Part shown: one piece after another, positions 18,326 through 26,215 of the stretch
Layout of the letters: the number at the start of each line of letters is the position of its first letter
Position numbering within the stretch: the stretch's first letter is position 1
DNA from: Paraburkholderia sp. BL25I1N1
GTDB lineage: Bacteria; Pseudomonadota; Gammaproteobacteria; Burkholderiales; Burkholderiaceae
Assembly: GCF_003002025.1 (NCBI RefSeq)
Contig: NZ_PVZB01000011.1
Location: 124,001-188,000 of the forward strand
Length of the DNA stretch: 64,000 nt
Direction of reading: 5' to 3'
Translations under genes and position numbers: made by a program
The notes under the pieces: generated by a model
What the model saw: the letters and a program-made list of their open reading frames with translations, nothing else
What the model was told of the DNA's origin: nothing
The model's database searches: none

Positions 18326-18331
18326 TATAAT
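18326..18331 (+). promoter_or_regulatory. Possible -10 element upstream of rpoD
   Basis: A perfect TATAAT lies 61 bases before the rpoD ATG in the short dnaG-rpoD spacer. No good -35 hexamer stands at the expected distance. It would allow rpoD to be expressed separately from the upstream genes. Confidence 0.35.
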
Positions 18332-18392
18332 AAAAGGTTTCCAGCGGATTGTTTTTCAAGGGTTTTCCTAGCAAAGGCGAAAAGGCGATGCG

Positions 18393-20798
18393 ATGGCAAA
18401 GACTGCGGACGGAACAACGGGCGGACGGAAAACGACAGGCACGAGCTCCAAGGAGCCGACCAGAAAGGTCACCGAAGCCAGGTTAGTTTCTTCTGCCAAA
18501 AAAGCGTCTGCGGTCAGTGTTGCACCGGTTGCCGGGAAGAAGTCCTCGACCACTTCGGCTGCGCGAGCGGAGCCGGTCAGGGCGGCGAAAGCTGTAGCAG
18601 TGCCGGCCACGAAGGGGTCGGGTGTCAGAAGCGCAAGGGAAGCGGCTGCCGCGCAGGACGATGCGGCAGTGCGCGAGGTTCCAGTATCCACGGTTCAACC
18701 GGCTGGCGTCCACCAGCCGCGAGTCGAGACTACAGCCGGTACGGCGAACTCCATGACGAAAAAGCTGAACGAAGTACCCGTCGATGACGACGCAACCCAA
18801 AGCGAAGAAAACCCCACGGCTGCTGCTCCGGCCAAGGTTGAAAAGGCCAAGGCTCGCGACCGTCGTGCAAAGGAAAAAGCGCTGCTGAAAGACGCTTTCG
18901 CGTCGTCACAGCCGGGCACGGTCGAGGAGCTCGAGGAGCGCCGCTCGAAACTGCGCGCGCTGATCAAGCTCGGCAAGGAGCGCGGTTTCCTCACGTACGC
19001 TGAGATCAACGACCACCTGCCGGACAACTTCACCGAGACCGAGGCGATCGAAGGCATCATCAGCACGTTCAACGACATGGGCGTGGCGGTGTACGAACAG
19101 GCCCCTGACGCTGAAACCCTGCTGCTGAACGACAACGCGCCGGCGGCTTCGTCGGACGACGAAGTGGAAGAAGAAGCGGAAGTCGCGCTGTCCACCGTCG
19201 ACTCGGAATTCGGCCGCACTACGGACCCGGTCCGCATGTACATGCGTGAAATGGGCACGGTCGAACTGCTCACGCGCGAAGGCGAAATCGAAATCGCCAA
19301 GCGGATCGAAGACGGCCTGAAGCACATGGTGATGGCCATCTCCGCCTGCCCGACCACGATCGCCGACATCCTGGCAATGGCCGAGCGCGTCGCGAATGAG
19401 GAAATTCGCATCGACGAACTGGTCGACGGCCTGATCGACGCCAACGCGGAAGACGCGGACGGTTTCTCCGCGCAGGAAGCGGAAGCGATCGAGAGCGAAG
19501 ACGAGGAAGTCGAAGAAGACTCGGAAGAAGACGAGGAAGAAGACGACGGCACGGCGCAAGCCACGGCCAACGCAGCGCAGATGGAAGCGCTCAAGCGTGC
19601 TTCGCTCGAAAAATTCGCGATGATCAGCGAATGGTTCGACAAGATGCGTCGCGCGTTCGAGAAGGAAGGCTACAAGTCCAAGTCCTATCTGAAGGCACAG
19701 GAAACGATCCAGAACGAGCTCATGACGATCCGCTTCACCGCGCGTACCGTCGAGCGTCTGTGCGACACGCTGCGGGCGCAGGTGGACGAAGTGCGTCAGG
19801 TCGAGCGTCAGATCCTGCACACGGTGGTCGACAAATGCGGCATGCCGCGTGCGGAATTCATCGCGCGTTTCCCGGGCAGCGAAACGGATCTCGAGTGGGC
19901 CGACAAGATCGTCGGTGAAGGTCATGCGTATAGCGCGATCCTCACGCGGAACATTCCGGCCATTCGCGAGCAGCAGCAACGTCTGCTGGATCTGCAGGCG
20001 CGTGTCGTCCTGCCGCTGAAGGACCTGAAGGAAACCAACCGTCAGATGGCTGCGGGTGAATTGAAGGCGCGTCAGGCGAAGCGCGAAATGACCGAGGCGA
20101 ACTTGCGTCTCGTGATCTCGATCGCGAAGAAGTACACGAACCGTGGTCTGCAGTTCCTCGACCTGATTCAGGAGGGCAACATCGGTCTGATGAAGGCGGT
20201 GGACAAGTTCGAATACCGTCGTGGCTACAAGTTCTCCACGTACGCAACGTGGTGGATCCGTCAGGCCATTACGCGTTCGATCGCCGACCAGGCGCGCACG
20301 ATCCGGATTCCGGTTCACATGATCGAAACGATCAACAAGATGAACCGCATCTCGCGTCAGATTCTGCAGGAAACCGGTCTCGAACCGGATCCCGCGACGC
20401 TGGCCGAGAAGATGGAAATGCCGGAAGACAAGATCCGCAAGATCATGAAGATCGCGAAGGAGCCGATCTCGATGGAAACGCCGATCGGTGACGACGACGA
20501 TTCGCATCTGGGCGACTTCATCGAAGACAACAACACGGTTGCGCCGGCCGACGCGGCTTTGCATGCCAGCATGCGCGATGTCGTGAAAGACGTGCTCGAC
20601 TCGCTGACGCCGCGCGAAGCGAAGGTGCTGCGCATGCGTTTCGGTATCGAGATGAGCACCGATCACACGCTCGAAGAAGTCGGCAAGCAGTTCGACGTGA
20701 CGCGTGAGCGGATCCGTCAGATCGAGGCGAAGGCGCTGCGCAAGCTGCGTCACCCGAGCCGTTCGGACAAGCTGAAGTCGTTCCTTGAAGGGAATTGA
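18393..20798 (+). CDS. rpoD: RNA polymerase sigma factor RpoD (sigma-70)
   Basis: The housekeeping sigma factor directs core RNA polymerase to vegetative promoters. At 801 residues it is about 190 longer than the E. coli protein because of a Lys/Ala/Thr-rich N-terminus (about 1-165). Region 1.1 starts near GTVEELEERRSKLRAL (170), region 1.2 is DPVRMYMREMGTVELLTREGE (275), and an acidic run rich in Glu/Asp (about 366-386) lies in the non-conserved region. Region 2 has RGYKFSTYATWWIRQAI and region 4.2 has VTRERIRQIEAKALRKLRH. ATG 18393 follows AAAAGG, but a downstream start cannot be excluded in the low-complexity part. Confidence 0.97.
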   Translation: MAKTADGTTGGRKTTGTSSKEPTRKVTEARLVSSAKKASAVSVAPVAGKKSSTTSAARAEPVRAAKAVAVPATKGSGVRSAREAAAAQDDAAVREVPVSTVQPAGVHQPRVETTAGTANSMTKKLNEVPVDDDATQSEENPTAAAPAKVEKAKARDRRAKEKALLKDAFASSQPGTVEELEERRSKLRALIKLGKERGFLTYAEINDHLPDNFTETEAIEGIISTFNDMGVAVYEQAPDAETLLLNDNAPAASSDDEVEEEAEVALSTVDSEFGRTTDPVRMYMREMGTVELLTREGEIEIAKRIEDGLKHMVMAISACPTTIADILAMAERVANEEIRIDELVDGLIDANAEDADGFSAQEAEAIESEDEEVEEDSEEDEEEDDGTAQATANAAQMEALKRASLEKFAMISEWFDKMRRAFEKEGYKSKSYLKAQETIQNELMTIRFTARTVERLCDTLRAQVDEVRQVERQILHTVVDKCGMPRAEFIARFPGSETDLEWADKIVGEGHAYSAILTRNIPAIREQQQRLLDLQARVVLPLKDLKETNRQMAAGELKARQAKREMTEANLRLVISIAKKYTNRGLQFLDLIQEGNIGLMKAVDKFEYRRGYKFSTYATWWIRQAITRSIADQARTIRIPVHMIETINKMNRISRQILQETGLEPDPATLAEKMEMPEDKIRKIMKIAKEPISMETPIGDDDDSHLGDFIEDNNTVAPADAALHASMRDVVKDVLDSLTPREAKVLRMRFGIEMSTDHTLEEVGKQFDVTRERIRQIEAKALRKLRHPSRSDKLKSFLEGN

Positions 20799-20837
20799 TC
20801 GAAGCCGGCGTTGGTTGCAGATGATGTAGCGGTTTGA

Positions 20838-20890
20838 AGGGGCCTCGCGGTTGTTTCGCCGTAGCGAAGCGGTTGCGAAGGTCCCTTTTT
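20838..20890 (+). terminator. Probable rpoD terminator
   Basis: GGGGCCTCGC pairs imperfectly with GCGAAGGTCCC and is followed by five T. It begins about 40 bases past the rpoD stop. Confidence 0.6.
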
Positions 20891-20920
20891 CGTGTAGTAT
20901 GTCGGCCAATCAACGAATAG

Positions 20921-20949
20921 GCCCGGCCTTCACGACCGGGTCTTTTTTC
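20921..20949 (+). terminator. Terminator-like hairpin abutting the tRNA gene
   Basis: GCCCGG/CCGGGT pair around CCTTCACGA and are followed by TCTTTTTTCTT. The T run ends two or three bases before the mature tRNA 5' end, so a transcript starting upstream must read through it. It could be a true terminator or a leader element. Confidence 0.5.
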
Positions 20950-20951
20950 TT

Positions 20952-21039
20952 GGGCCGGACGCCGTGCTGGTTGCAGGCAGCGGACTCATAATCCGCCTCC
21001 GAAAGGACACCGTCGGTTCGACTCCGACCCGGCCCACCA
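20952..21039 (+). tRNA. tRNA with CAT anticodon and long variable arm; probably tRNA-Ile2 (lysidine type)
   Basis: A full cloverleaf of 88 bases including the encoded CCA. The acceptor stem is GGGCCGG/CCGGCCC with discriminator A. The D stem is GCC/GGC, and the anticodon stem GCGGA/TCCGC closes loop CTCATAA, with anticodon CAT at 20987-20989. The T arm is GTCGG-TTCGACT-CCGAC. The variable region is 15 bases (20997-21011) and can form TCC-GAAA-GGA, as in class II tRNAs. The position next to rpoD matches ileX in E. coli, favouring tRNA-Ile2, whose C34 becomes lysidine through TilS. Elongator Met is the alternative. Confidence 0.85.
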
Positions 21040-21050
21040 TCGATGCAAAG

Positions 21051-21084
21051 AAAGGGTTCCGATAATTTCGGAACCCTTTTTGTT
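21051..21084 (+). terminator. Terminator of the tRNA transcript
   Basis: AAAGGGTTCCG and CGGAACCCTTT form an 11-bp stem around ATAATTT, followed by TTGTTTG. It starts 12 bases after the CCA end. Confidence 0.85.
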
Positions 21085-21913
21085 TGTATGGGGTGAAGGC
21101 GGTAGTGTGCGCGTCAATATGTCACTTCCGTTCCGCTATTAAATCGCGCGCCGTGGATTTCCATTCAGTTGGATAAAAAGTGTCGTCGCCATAAAGGCAG
21201 CATTCAGAAGCGCTTGAGATTGATCGATGCGCAACCCAGGCGCGCACGTTAAACAACACGTTTCGCGCTGCGGAAATCTCGTTATTCCTTTTGCGCTCGT
21301 TGGTGCAATCTTCGTCAGATTTAATCTTTCACTTCCGGGATTCGTCTCGTCATTCGCTGGTTTTCCGTTGGCGCTCTGGCGCACAGACTCCGTCGCGATA
21401 GCAGCGCTAATCTGAAATTCAGTCGGTTCGAAGTCTGCTCCGTGAGAGTGGCACGTCGTTTGCGTAAGCACGGCTTCCACACCATATCAATAATGAGAAT
21501 GATCATGCGACGCGACCACACCGCTGCTGAGTTTGCCCAGATTCAACCCTTGTTGCACACGCCGCTGGAAAGCGATCGCGGAAGCGTGCCTCGGCGGCAG
21601 ACCAGCGCGTTGTCGCGTGTCACTTTCTGTTTTGCGTGGCTGTTCGGGCTGGAGCCGTTCCTGACCGGCTCGGCTGGCGAAACGCCACGCTCGCGGCTCG
21701 ATCGTCAATAGTTGGTGACACGGCGCGGCGCGCGAAGTCGCGCGGTTGGGCGTTGAAAGTTTCGCCGCGCGTTGAGGCACTTTCTACAGCCGGACATCAG
21801 CCGATCGAAACCGTCCCGCGAAGTCGCGACAGATTGGCCGCAGCGCTGGAACCTCGGGAATAGACGTTGCGCGGTAAGCGTTGGGAGACATTCCCATCCT
21901 CAGGACGCTCAAC
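21085..21913. other. Gene-poor interval of about 830 bases
   Basis: The interval lies between the tRNA terminator and the small 21914 gene. Possible reading frames exist (for example 21493-21711 on the plus strand), but none shows a recognisable domain, convincing ribosome site or credible composition, so none is called. No integrase or island boundary was recognised next to the tRNA. Confidence 0.5.
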
Positions 21914-22087
21914 ATGCAAACCGACCCCACCATTGACCCCGTCGCCGATCCTGCCAATCAGCCGCTGGACGAACCCGGCGAGCAGCCGCGTCCACTGCCC
22001 GGTGTGCCACCCGAAATCGATCCGCTCGCTCCGGGCGCTTCGCCCGAGGACCAGGAGGCGGCCCGGCGGTCGCGAGACAAGCCATAA
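21914..22087 (+). CDS. Small acidic proline-rich hypothetical protein
   Basis: A 57-residue protein made largely of Pro, Asp, Glu and Ala with repeated DP/PxP turns (for example DPVADPANQPLDEPG and PLPGVPPEIDPLAPG). It has no signal peptide, membrane segment or known domain and is probably disordered. AGGA lies eight bases before the ATG, and its composition is biased rather than random, which supports a real gene. It is flanked by long non-coding stretches. The function is unknown. Confidence 0.5.
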   Translation: MQTDPTIDPVADPANQPLDEPGEQPRPLPGVPPEIDPLAPGASPEDQEAARRSRDKP

Positions 22088-23011
22088 GGCCGTGGTTACG
22101 AGGAACCAGGGAAACTCCGCGTAAAAGAATGGCACGCTCGTGCCGTTTAATGAAGGCGGAAGGCTGTTCGATGTTTGCCATCCGCTTTCAGCACGGGTTT
22201 TTGTCACGCGGCGGTCGGCGCCGCATTTCACCTCCGGGCAACGCCCGTGCTGAAGGCTTCCCCTGCCGGCTCTAGGCTTTGTAAAACGGGCGTCGTTCAC
22301 ACTACATGACACTGGCGGGCGTTATGTGCACTTGCCGGAGCCGTACGCCGTGCCCCATTGCTTGCTCCATCCATACAGGGGCAAGCACTTCCGCCGCACG
22401 CCTGGAGCTTCAACGCTATCGAACCGCACCCCCGCACAGCGCCGGGATAACATCGCGCCATCAAAATCAATTGCCCTCGCAAAAGAAATCATGGTCAAAA
22501 CCAGTTAATACCAGCTATTCGATTTGGCGGTAATCGACGACAGTATTAATTCAATTAAGTTCCAGGTTTTCCAAAATAAATTTACTGCGCCCGCGTGCAT
22601 GCGGCTAATTGCCTCCTTGTCGAGCAATCAGACATCTCTCATTTCCTAATTGCTCCGACCCGATTACGTCACGATTATTAAAACGCTGTTGCATACATAC
22701 AACTGACAATATTGAGAAGTTGCAAATTGCTTATCGCCATAGCAGGTGCGACAACAAGCCGATTTTGCGGTAAACGTTGGGAAAACAACGACTTAATGCA
22801 CGAGGCAGTTGCATTGTTGCTGATTACGAAAAATCCTGTTGCGTGAATTGCAGACCGCGCTACCAGGGCGTCCCCCTACACTCACGCTTCGTTTCAAGGG
22901 TGCCCGACGGTCCGAAAACGGGCCGGTCAAAGGGCGGCAGCAGGTGCGATGCACATGCTGCCGAGGCAGGTCCCGCTCCCCGCGTAAATTTATCGAACAG
23001 GAGTCCCACGC
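22088..23011. other. Non-coding interval upstream of the porin gene
   Basis: This stretch of about 920 bases has no credible gene. Its right part (about 22,500-22,780) is clearly more AT-rich than the surroundings, as expected for a porin promoter and long regulated leader. No small RNA could be identified by eye. Confidence 0.5.
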
Positions 23012-24145
23012 ATGAAAAAGAGTCTCATCGTCGTTGCGGTTGCCGCATCGTTCGCATCCGTCGCTCACGCACAAAGCAGCGTGACTCTGTATGGTCTGCT
23101 GGACGCGGGCCTGACGTACACCAGCAACGTCAACCACAACGCAAAGTGGGCAGCCGGCAGCGGCGGCATCAACCAAAGCATGTTCGGTCTGCGCGGTGCG
23201 GAAGATCTGGGCGGCGGTCTGAAGGCAATCTTCACGTTGGAAAGCGGCTTCAACATCAACAACGGCAAGTTCGCTAACAACAACGGCATGTTCAACCGTC
23301 AAGCGTTCGTCGGTCTGTCGAGCGCGCAATTCGGTACGGTCACGCTGGGTCGTCAATATGACGCAGCTCAAGACTACCTGGCACCGCTGACCGCAACGGG
23401 CAGCTGGGGCGGTACGTACTTCGCGCACCCGTTCAACAACGACAACCTGAACACGAACGGCGGCTACGCAGTCAACAACTCGATCAAGTACTCGAGCGCT
23501 AACTACGCTGGCTTCTCGTTCGGCGGCACGTACGGCTTCTCGAACCAGGCTGGCGCATTCGCAAACAACCGCGAATACAGCGTGGGTGCTGCATACCAGT
23601 GGCAAGGTCTGCACCTGGGCGCTGCTTACGCACAGCAAAACAACCCGGGCGCAGGTAACACGGGCGCTTCGGACGGTTCGTACGTCAACACGCTGGCAGG
23701 CAACGTCGGCAACTTCCGTCAACGTGAATTCGGCGTTGCTGGTTCGTACGCATTCGGCCCGGCAACCGTCGGTCTGGCATGGACGCAATCGCGTTCGGAC
23801 AACTTCGTGGGCGGTCAGCAATCGCTGCGCGCTAACAACTACGAAGTCAACGGCAAGTACAACCTGACCCCGGCTCTCGGCCTGGGCGTTGCTTACACGT
23901 TCACGGACGGCAAGGGCTACGGCGTTGGCGCGAACGGTGGTTCGGAATCCGTGCGCTACCATCAGATCGGCGTGCAGGCTGACTACTCGCTGTCGCGTCG
24001 TACGGACGTCTACGCTCAAGCCGTGTACCAGCACGCAATGGGCGACGGCGGTGTCGCTTCGATCTACAGCGGCGACAACACGCAACTGCCGTCGTCGTCG
24101 AAGAACCAGACGGCTGCTACGGTCGGTCTGCGTCACCGCTTCTAA
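23012..24145 (+). CDS. General porin, Gram-negative (Burkholderia Opc/OmpC-like)
   Basis: A 377-residue outer-membrane porin that would form a 16-stranded trimeric beta-barrel for small hydrophilic solutes. The signal peptide MKKSLIVVAVAASFASVAHA is followed by the hallmark SSVTLYGLLDAGLTY. Alternating strands run through to the terminal GLRHRF, whose C-terminal Phe is the BAM recognition signal. The segment GLRGAEDLGGGLKAIFTLESGF is typical of the family. Codon choice is strongly biased (repeated AAC, GGC, CTG), consistent with high expression. The gene is convergent with a second porin. Confidence 0.95.
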   Translation: MKKSLIVVAVAASFASVAHAQSSVTLYGLLDAGLTYTSNVNHNAKWAAGSGGINQSMFGLRGAEDLGGGLKAIFTLESGFNINNGKFANNNGMFNRQAFVGLSSAQFGTVTLGRQYDAAQDYLAPLTATGSWGGTYFAHPFNNDNLNTNGGYAVNNSIKYSSANYAGFSFGGTYGFSNQAGAFANNREYSVGAAYQWQGLHLGAAYAQQNNPGAGNTGASDGSYVNTLAGNVGNFRQREFGVAGSYAFGPATVGLAWTQSRSDNFVGGQQSLRANNYEVNGKYNLTPALGLGVAYTFTDGKGYGVGANGGSESVRYHQIGVQADYSLSRRTDVYAQAVYQHAMGDGGVASIYSGDNTQLPSSSKNQTAATVGLRHRF

Positions 24146-24172
24146 GCTTCAGCAGAAGCTGGTTGTTGTACG

Positions 24173-24201
24173 AAAAGGTGCCGTTCGCGGCACCTTTTTT
24201 T
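24173..24201 (+). terminator. Porin terminator
   Basis: AAAAGGTGCC and GGCACCTTTT pair around GTTCGC, followed by a T run. It starts 28 bases after the porin stop codon. Confidence 0.9.
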
Positions 24202-24290
24202 ATGCACGCGCGATTCGATGGTCGCGTCTGGCGAAAATGCCGGGTGCCGGATACCGCGCGCCGTGCAGGGCACACGCGGCCCTGTCTGGT

Positions 24291-25430
24291 TCAGAAAATC
24301 GTGCGCAGACCGAGTGCAACGCCGGTCTGGTTGTTCTTGCCCGGCAATTCGACCGAAGCAGCACCCGATACCTTGTCGAAATCGACCGTCCCGTACACCT
24401 CGGTGCGCTTGGACAAGGCGTACTCAGCCAACGCCACCAACGTATAGCGGTTGCCGCTGCCGAGTTGTCCGTTGCCGATCGCCGCGTTGGACATGTGGTC
24501 GTAGTACGCCGCGCCGGTCAACGTGAGCGCGGGTGTTGCCTGCCATGTGACGCCGGCGAATGGACCGTTGTCGACGCGGCCCGAGCCCTTCAGGATATCG
24601 ACGCCCGGCACGAGCGTCTGCTGTGCCAGCGCGGTGTCGACGAAACCCGTGTCGTCTTTCGAGTGCAGATAGCCGACGTACACCTTCGTCGTGCTGAACG
24701 CATACACCGCGTTCGCATTGAAGATGGTCTGCTTGTGATTGCTGTTGTCGCTGTTCTGCTGCACACCGCCGGCGACGCTCAACGGGCCGGCCGCATACGA
24801 CAACGTGAAGCCGTACATCGTGCCGGCGCCGAGATGGCCCGGCACCTGGCCGGAGAAACCGCCCGCGCCGCTCGATTCCGAGTTGGTGCCGAACGAGTAC
24901 ATCGCGGCCATGGTCAGGCCTTTGTACCTGCCGGTGTATTTGACTGCGTTGTCCGCGTAGAGGCCCGCGCCGAGCGCTCCCGGCAACCATGAGTTCTCGA
25001 AGTAGTTGCCGACCGTGAGCGGGTCGTAGGTGTCGCCGAGCAGGTCGAACAACGGTGTCTTCTGACGCCCCAGCGTCAGCGTGCCGTATTGGCTGCTCAG
25101 GCCCACGTACGCATTGCGATTGAAGAGCCGCTGGCTGTCGGAGGCGGAACCGTCCTGCAGATTGATGCCGCTTTCCAGATCGAAGATCGCCTTCATGCCG
25201 CCGCCCAGATCCTCCGAGCCGCGCAGACCCCAGCGGCTATTGGTGATCGCGCCGTTCGTCATGAACAGACGGCCGTCGTTTCTGGCGTTGGAGTTGGTCA
25301 GATAGCGCACGCTCACGTCGGCGACGCCGTACAACGTAATCGAGCTCTGTGCCAAGGTGTGCTCGGAGGTCATCGCAAGGGCGGTGCCACTCACGATGGC
25401 TGCGGTCTTCAGGAGCTTAATTTGTCTCAT
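24291..25430 (-). CDS. General porin, Gram-negative, second copy
   Basis: A 379-residue porin of the same family as its convergent neighbour but clearly diverged. The signal peptide runs from MRQIKLLKTAAIVSG to an AQ cleavage end near residue 28. The mature start SSITLYGVADVSVRYLTN and GLRGSEDLGGGMKAIFDLESGI match the family, and the chain ends GLRTIF with the terminal Phe. ATG 25430 is chosen because the signal peptide starts there. Codon use is less biased than in the first porin, suggesting lower expression. Solute preference cannot be read from sequence. Confidence 0.92.
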   Translation of the reverse strand: MRQIKLLKTAAIVSGTALAMTSEHTLAQSSITLYGVADVSVRYLTNSNARNDGRLFMTNGAITNSRWGLRGSEDLGGGMKAIFDLESGINLQDGSASDSQRLFNRNAYVGLSSQYGTLTLGRQKTPLFDLLGDTYDPLTVGNYFENSWLPGALGAGLYADNAVKYTGRYKGLTMAAMYSFGTNSESSGAGGFSGQVPGHLGAGTMYGFTLSYAAGPLSVAGGVQQNSDNSNHKQTIFNANAVYAFSTTKVYVGYLHSKDDTGFVDTALAQQTLVPGVDILKGSGRVDNGPFAGVTWQATPALTLTGAAYYDHMSNAAIGNGQLGSGNRYTLVALAEYALSKRTEVYGTVDFDKVSGAASVELPGKNNQTGVALGLRTIF

Positions 25431-25699
25431 TGGAATATCTGCTGTGCGGTTATGGATTATGCGTTCGAGTCCGCCGCGCGCGCTGGCCGTGCGCCGGCGC
25501 GCCGATGATAGACCCGCACCCTCGTCGCGCCAAAAGTCCCTGGCGCAATAACTTATTGCAGTTTCTAACCATAGTCCCGTGCTGGCTGACAAGAGTTAAC
25601 CTTCGCGCGAGCGTGCTTCGGTTAGTCTGAAATCCATTGATTGATAGACGCTATTTCACGGCGACGCCAGCTTATGCAGCAGCCGCGCGTTTTTACCGC

Positions 25700-26080
25700 A
25701 TGAATAATTCCACTCGCGAGCCGCAGCCTCATTTGCCGACCACTTACGATCTCACTGACGAGCAATGGCATCGCATCGTCCCGCTGCTACCTGAGATGAA
25801 GGCTCCTGGACCTCGCCGTGGGCGTCCCAGCATCGATATCCGCTGGGTGGTGAATAGCATGCTCTGGGTGCTGCATGCGCGCGCGCCATGGAGCGCGATG
25901 CCGGAGCACTACGCGCCGTATCAAACGGCGCATCGTTACTACCTGCGCTGGAAGAAGTCGGGCGTGCTGGCCGACATCGTGTTCGCGCTGTTCGAGACCG
26001 ATGCGATCCTTGAGCGGCCTGTCACGCGAAGGAGCGGCATGCGCGTGCTCGGTAAATCGCAGCTTCGCAATGGCAAATGA
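25700..26080 (+). CDS. Stand-alone IS5-type transposase N-terminal domain (DUF4096-like)
   Basis: A 126-residue protein equal to the N-terminal DNA-binding part of IS5-family transposases: YDLTDEQWHRIVPLLP, then RRGRPSIDIRWVVNSMLWVLHARAPWSAMP (about 21-75) and a helix with YYLRWKKSGVLADIVFALFE. The DDE catalytic domain is absent and no terminal inverted repeats were seen, so this is not an active element. It is either a remnant or a domesticated DNA-binding protein. It ends at a hairpin that also precedes a short tandem repeat. Confidence 0.7.
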   Translation: MNNSTREPQPHLPTTYDLTDEQWHRIVPLLPEMKAPGPRRGRPSIDIRWVVNSMLWVLHARAPWSAMPEHYAPYQTAHRYYLRWKKSGVLADIVFALFETDAILERPVTRRSGMRVLGKSQLRNGK

Positions 26081-26082
26081 AA

Positions 26083-26113
26083 AAGGCTGTCACCGGATTC
26101 CGGCGACAGCCTT
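26083..26113. terminator. Hairpin between the transposase fragment and the chemoreceptor gene
   Basis: AAGGCTGTC and GACAGCCTT pair with an inner CCGG/CCGG and one mismatch. It follows the transposase-fragment stop by a few bases. The A run before it favours use by the minus-strand chemoreceptor transcript. Confidence 0.6.
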
Positions 26114-26115
26114 AT

Positions 26116-26180
<65 letters not shown>

Positions 26181-26215
26181 GATCGGTCAGGTGGACCCTG
26201 GCCCGTATGACCCGA

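Noticed and set aside
18906..20909. 667-codon minus-strand frame opposite rpoD
   Set aside because: It is antisense to rpoD; the Arg/Asp/Phe-rich sequence mirrors rpoD codon bias.
20952..21913. Possible genomic-island insertion at the tRNA 3' end
   Set aside because: No integrase gene, no direct repeat of the tRNA end and no island-type genes were found downstream in the window.
22793..24136. 447-codon minus-strand frame opposite the first porin
   Set aside because: It is antisense to a clear porin with signal peptide and terminal Phe; the Val/Arg/Cys-rich sequence is a shadow.
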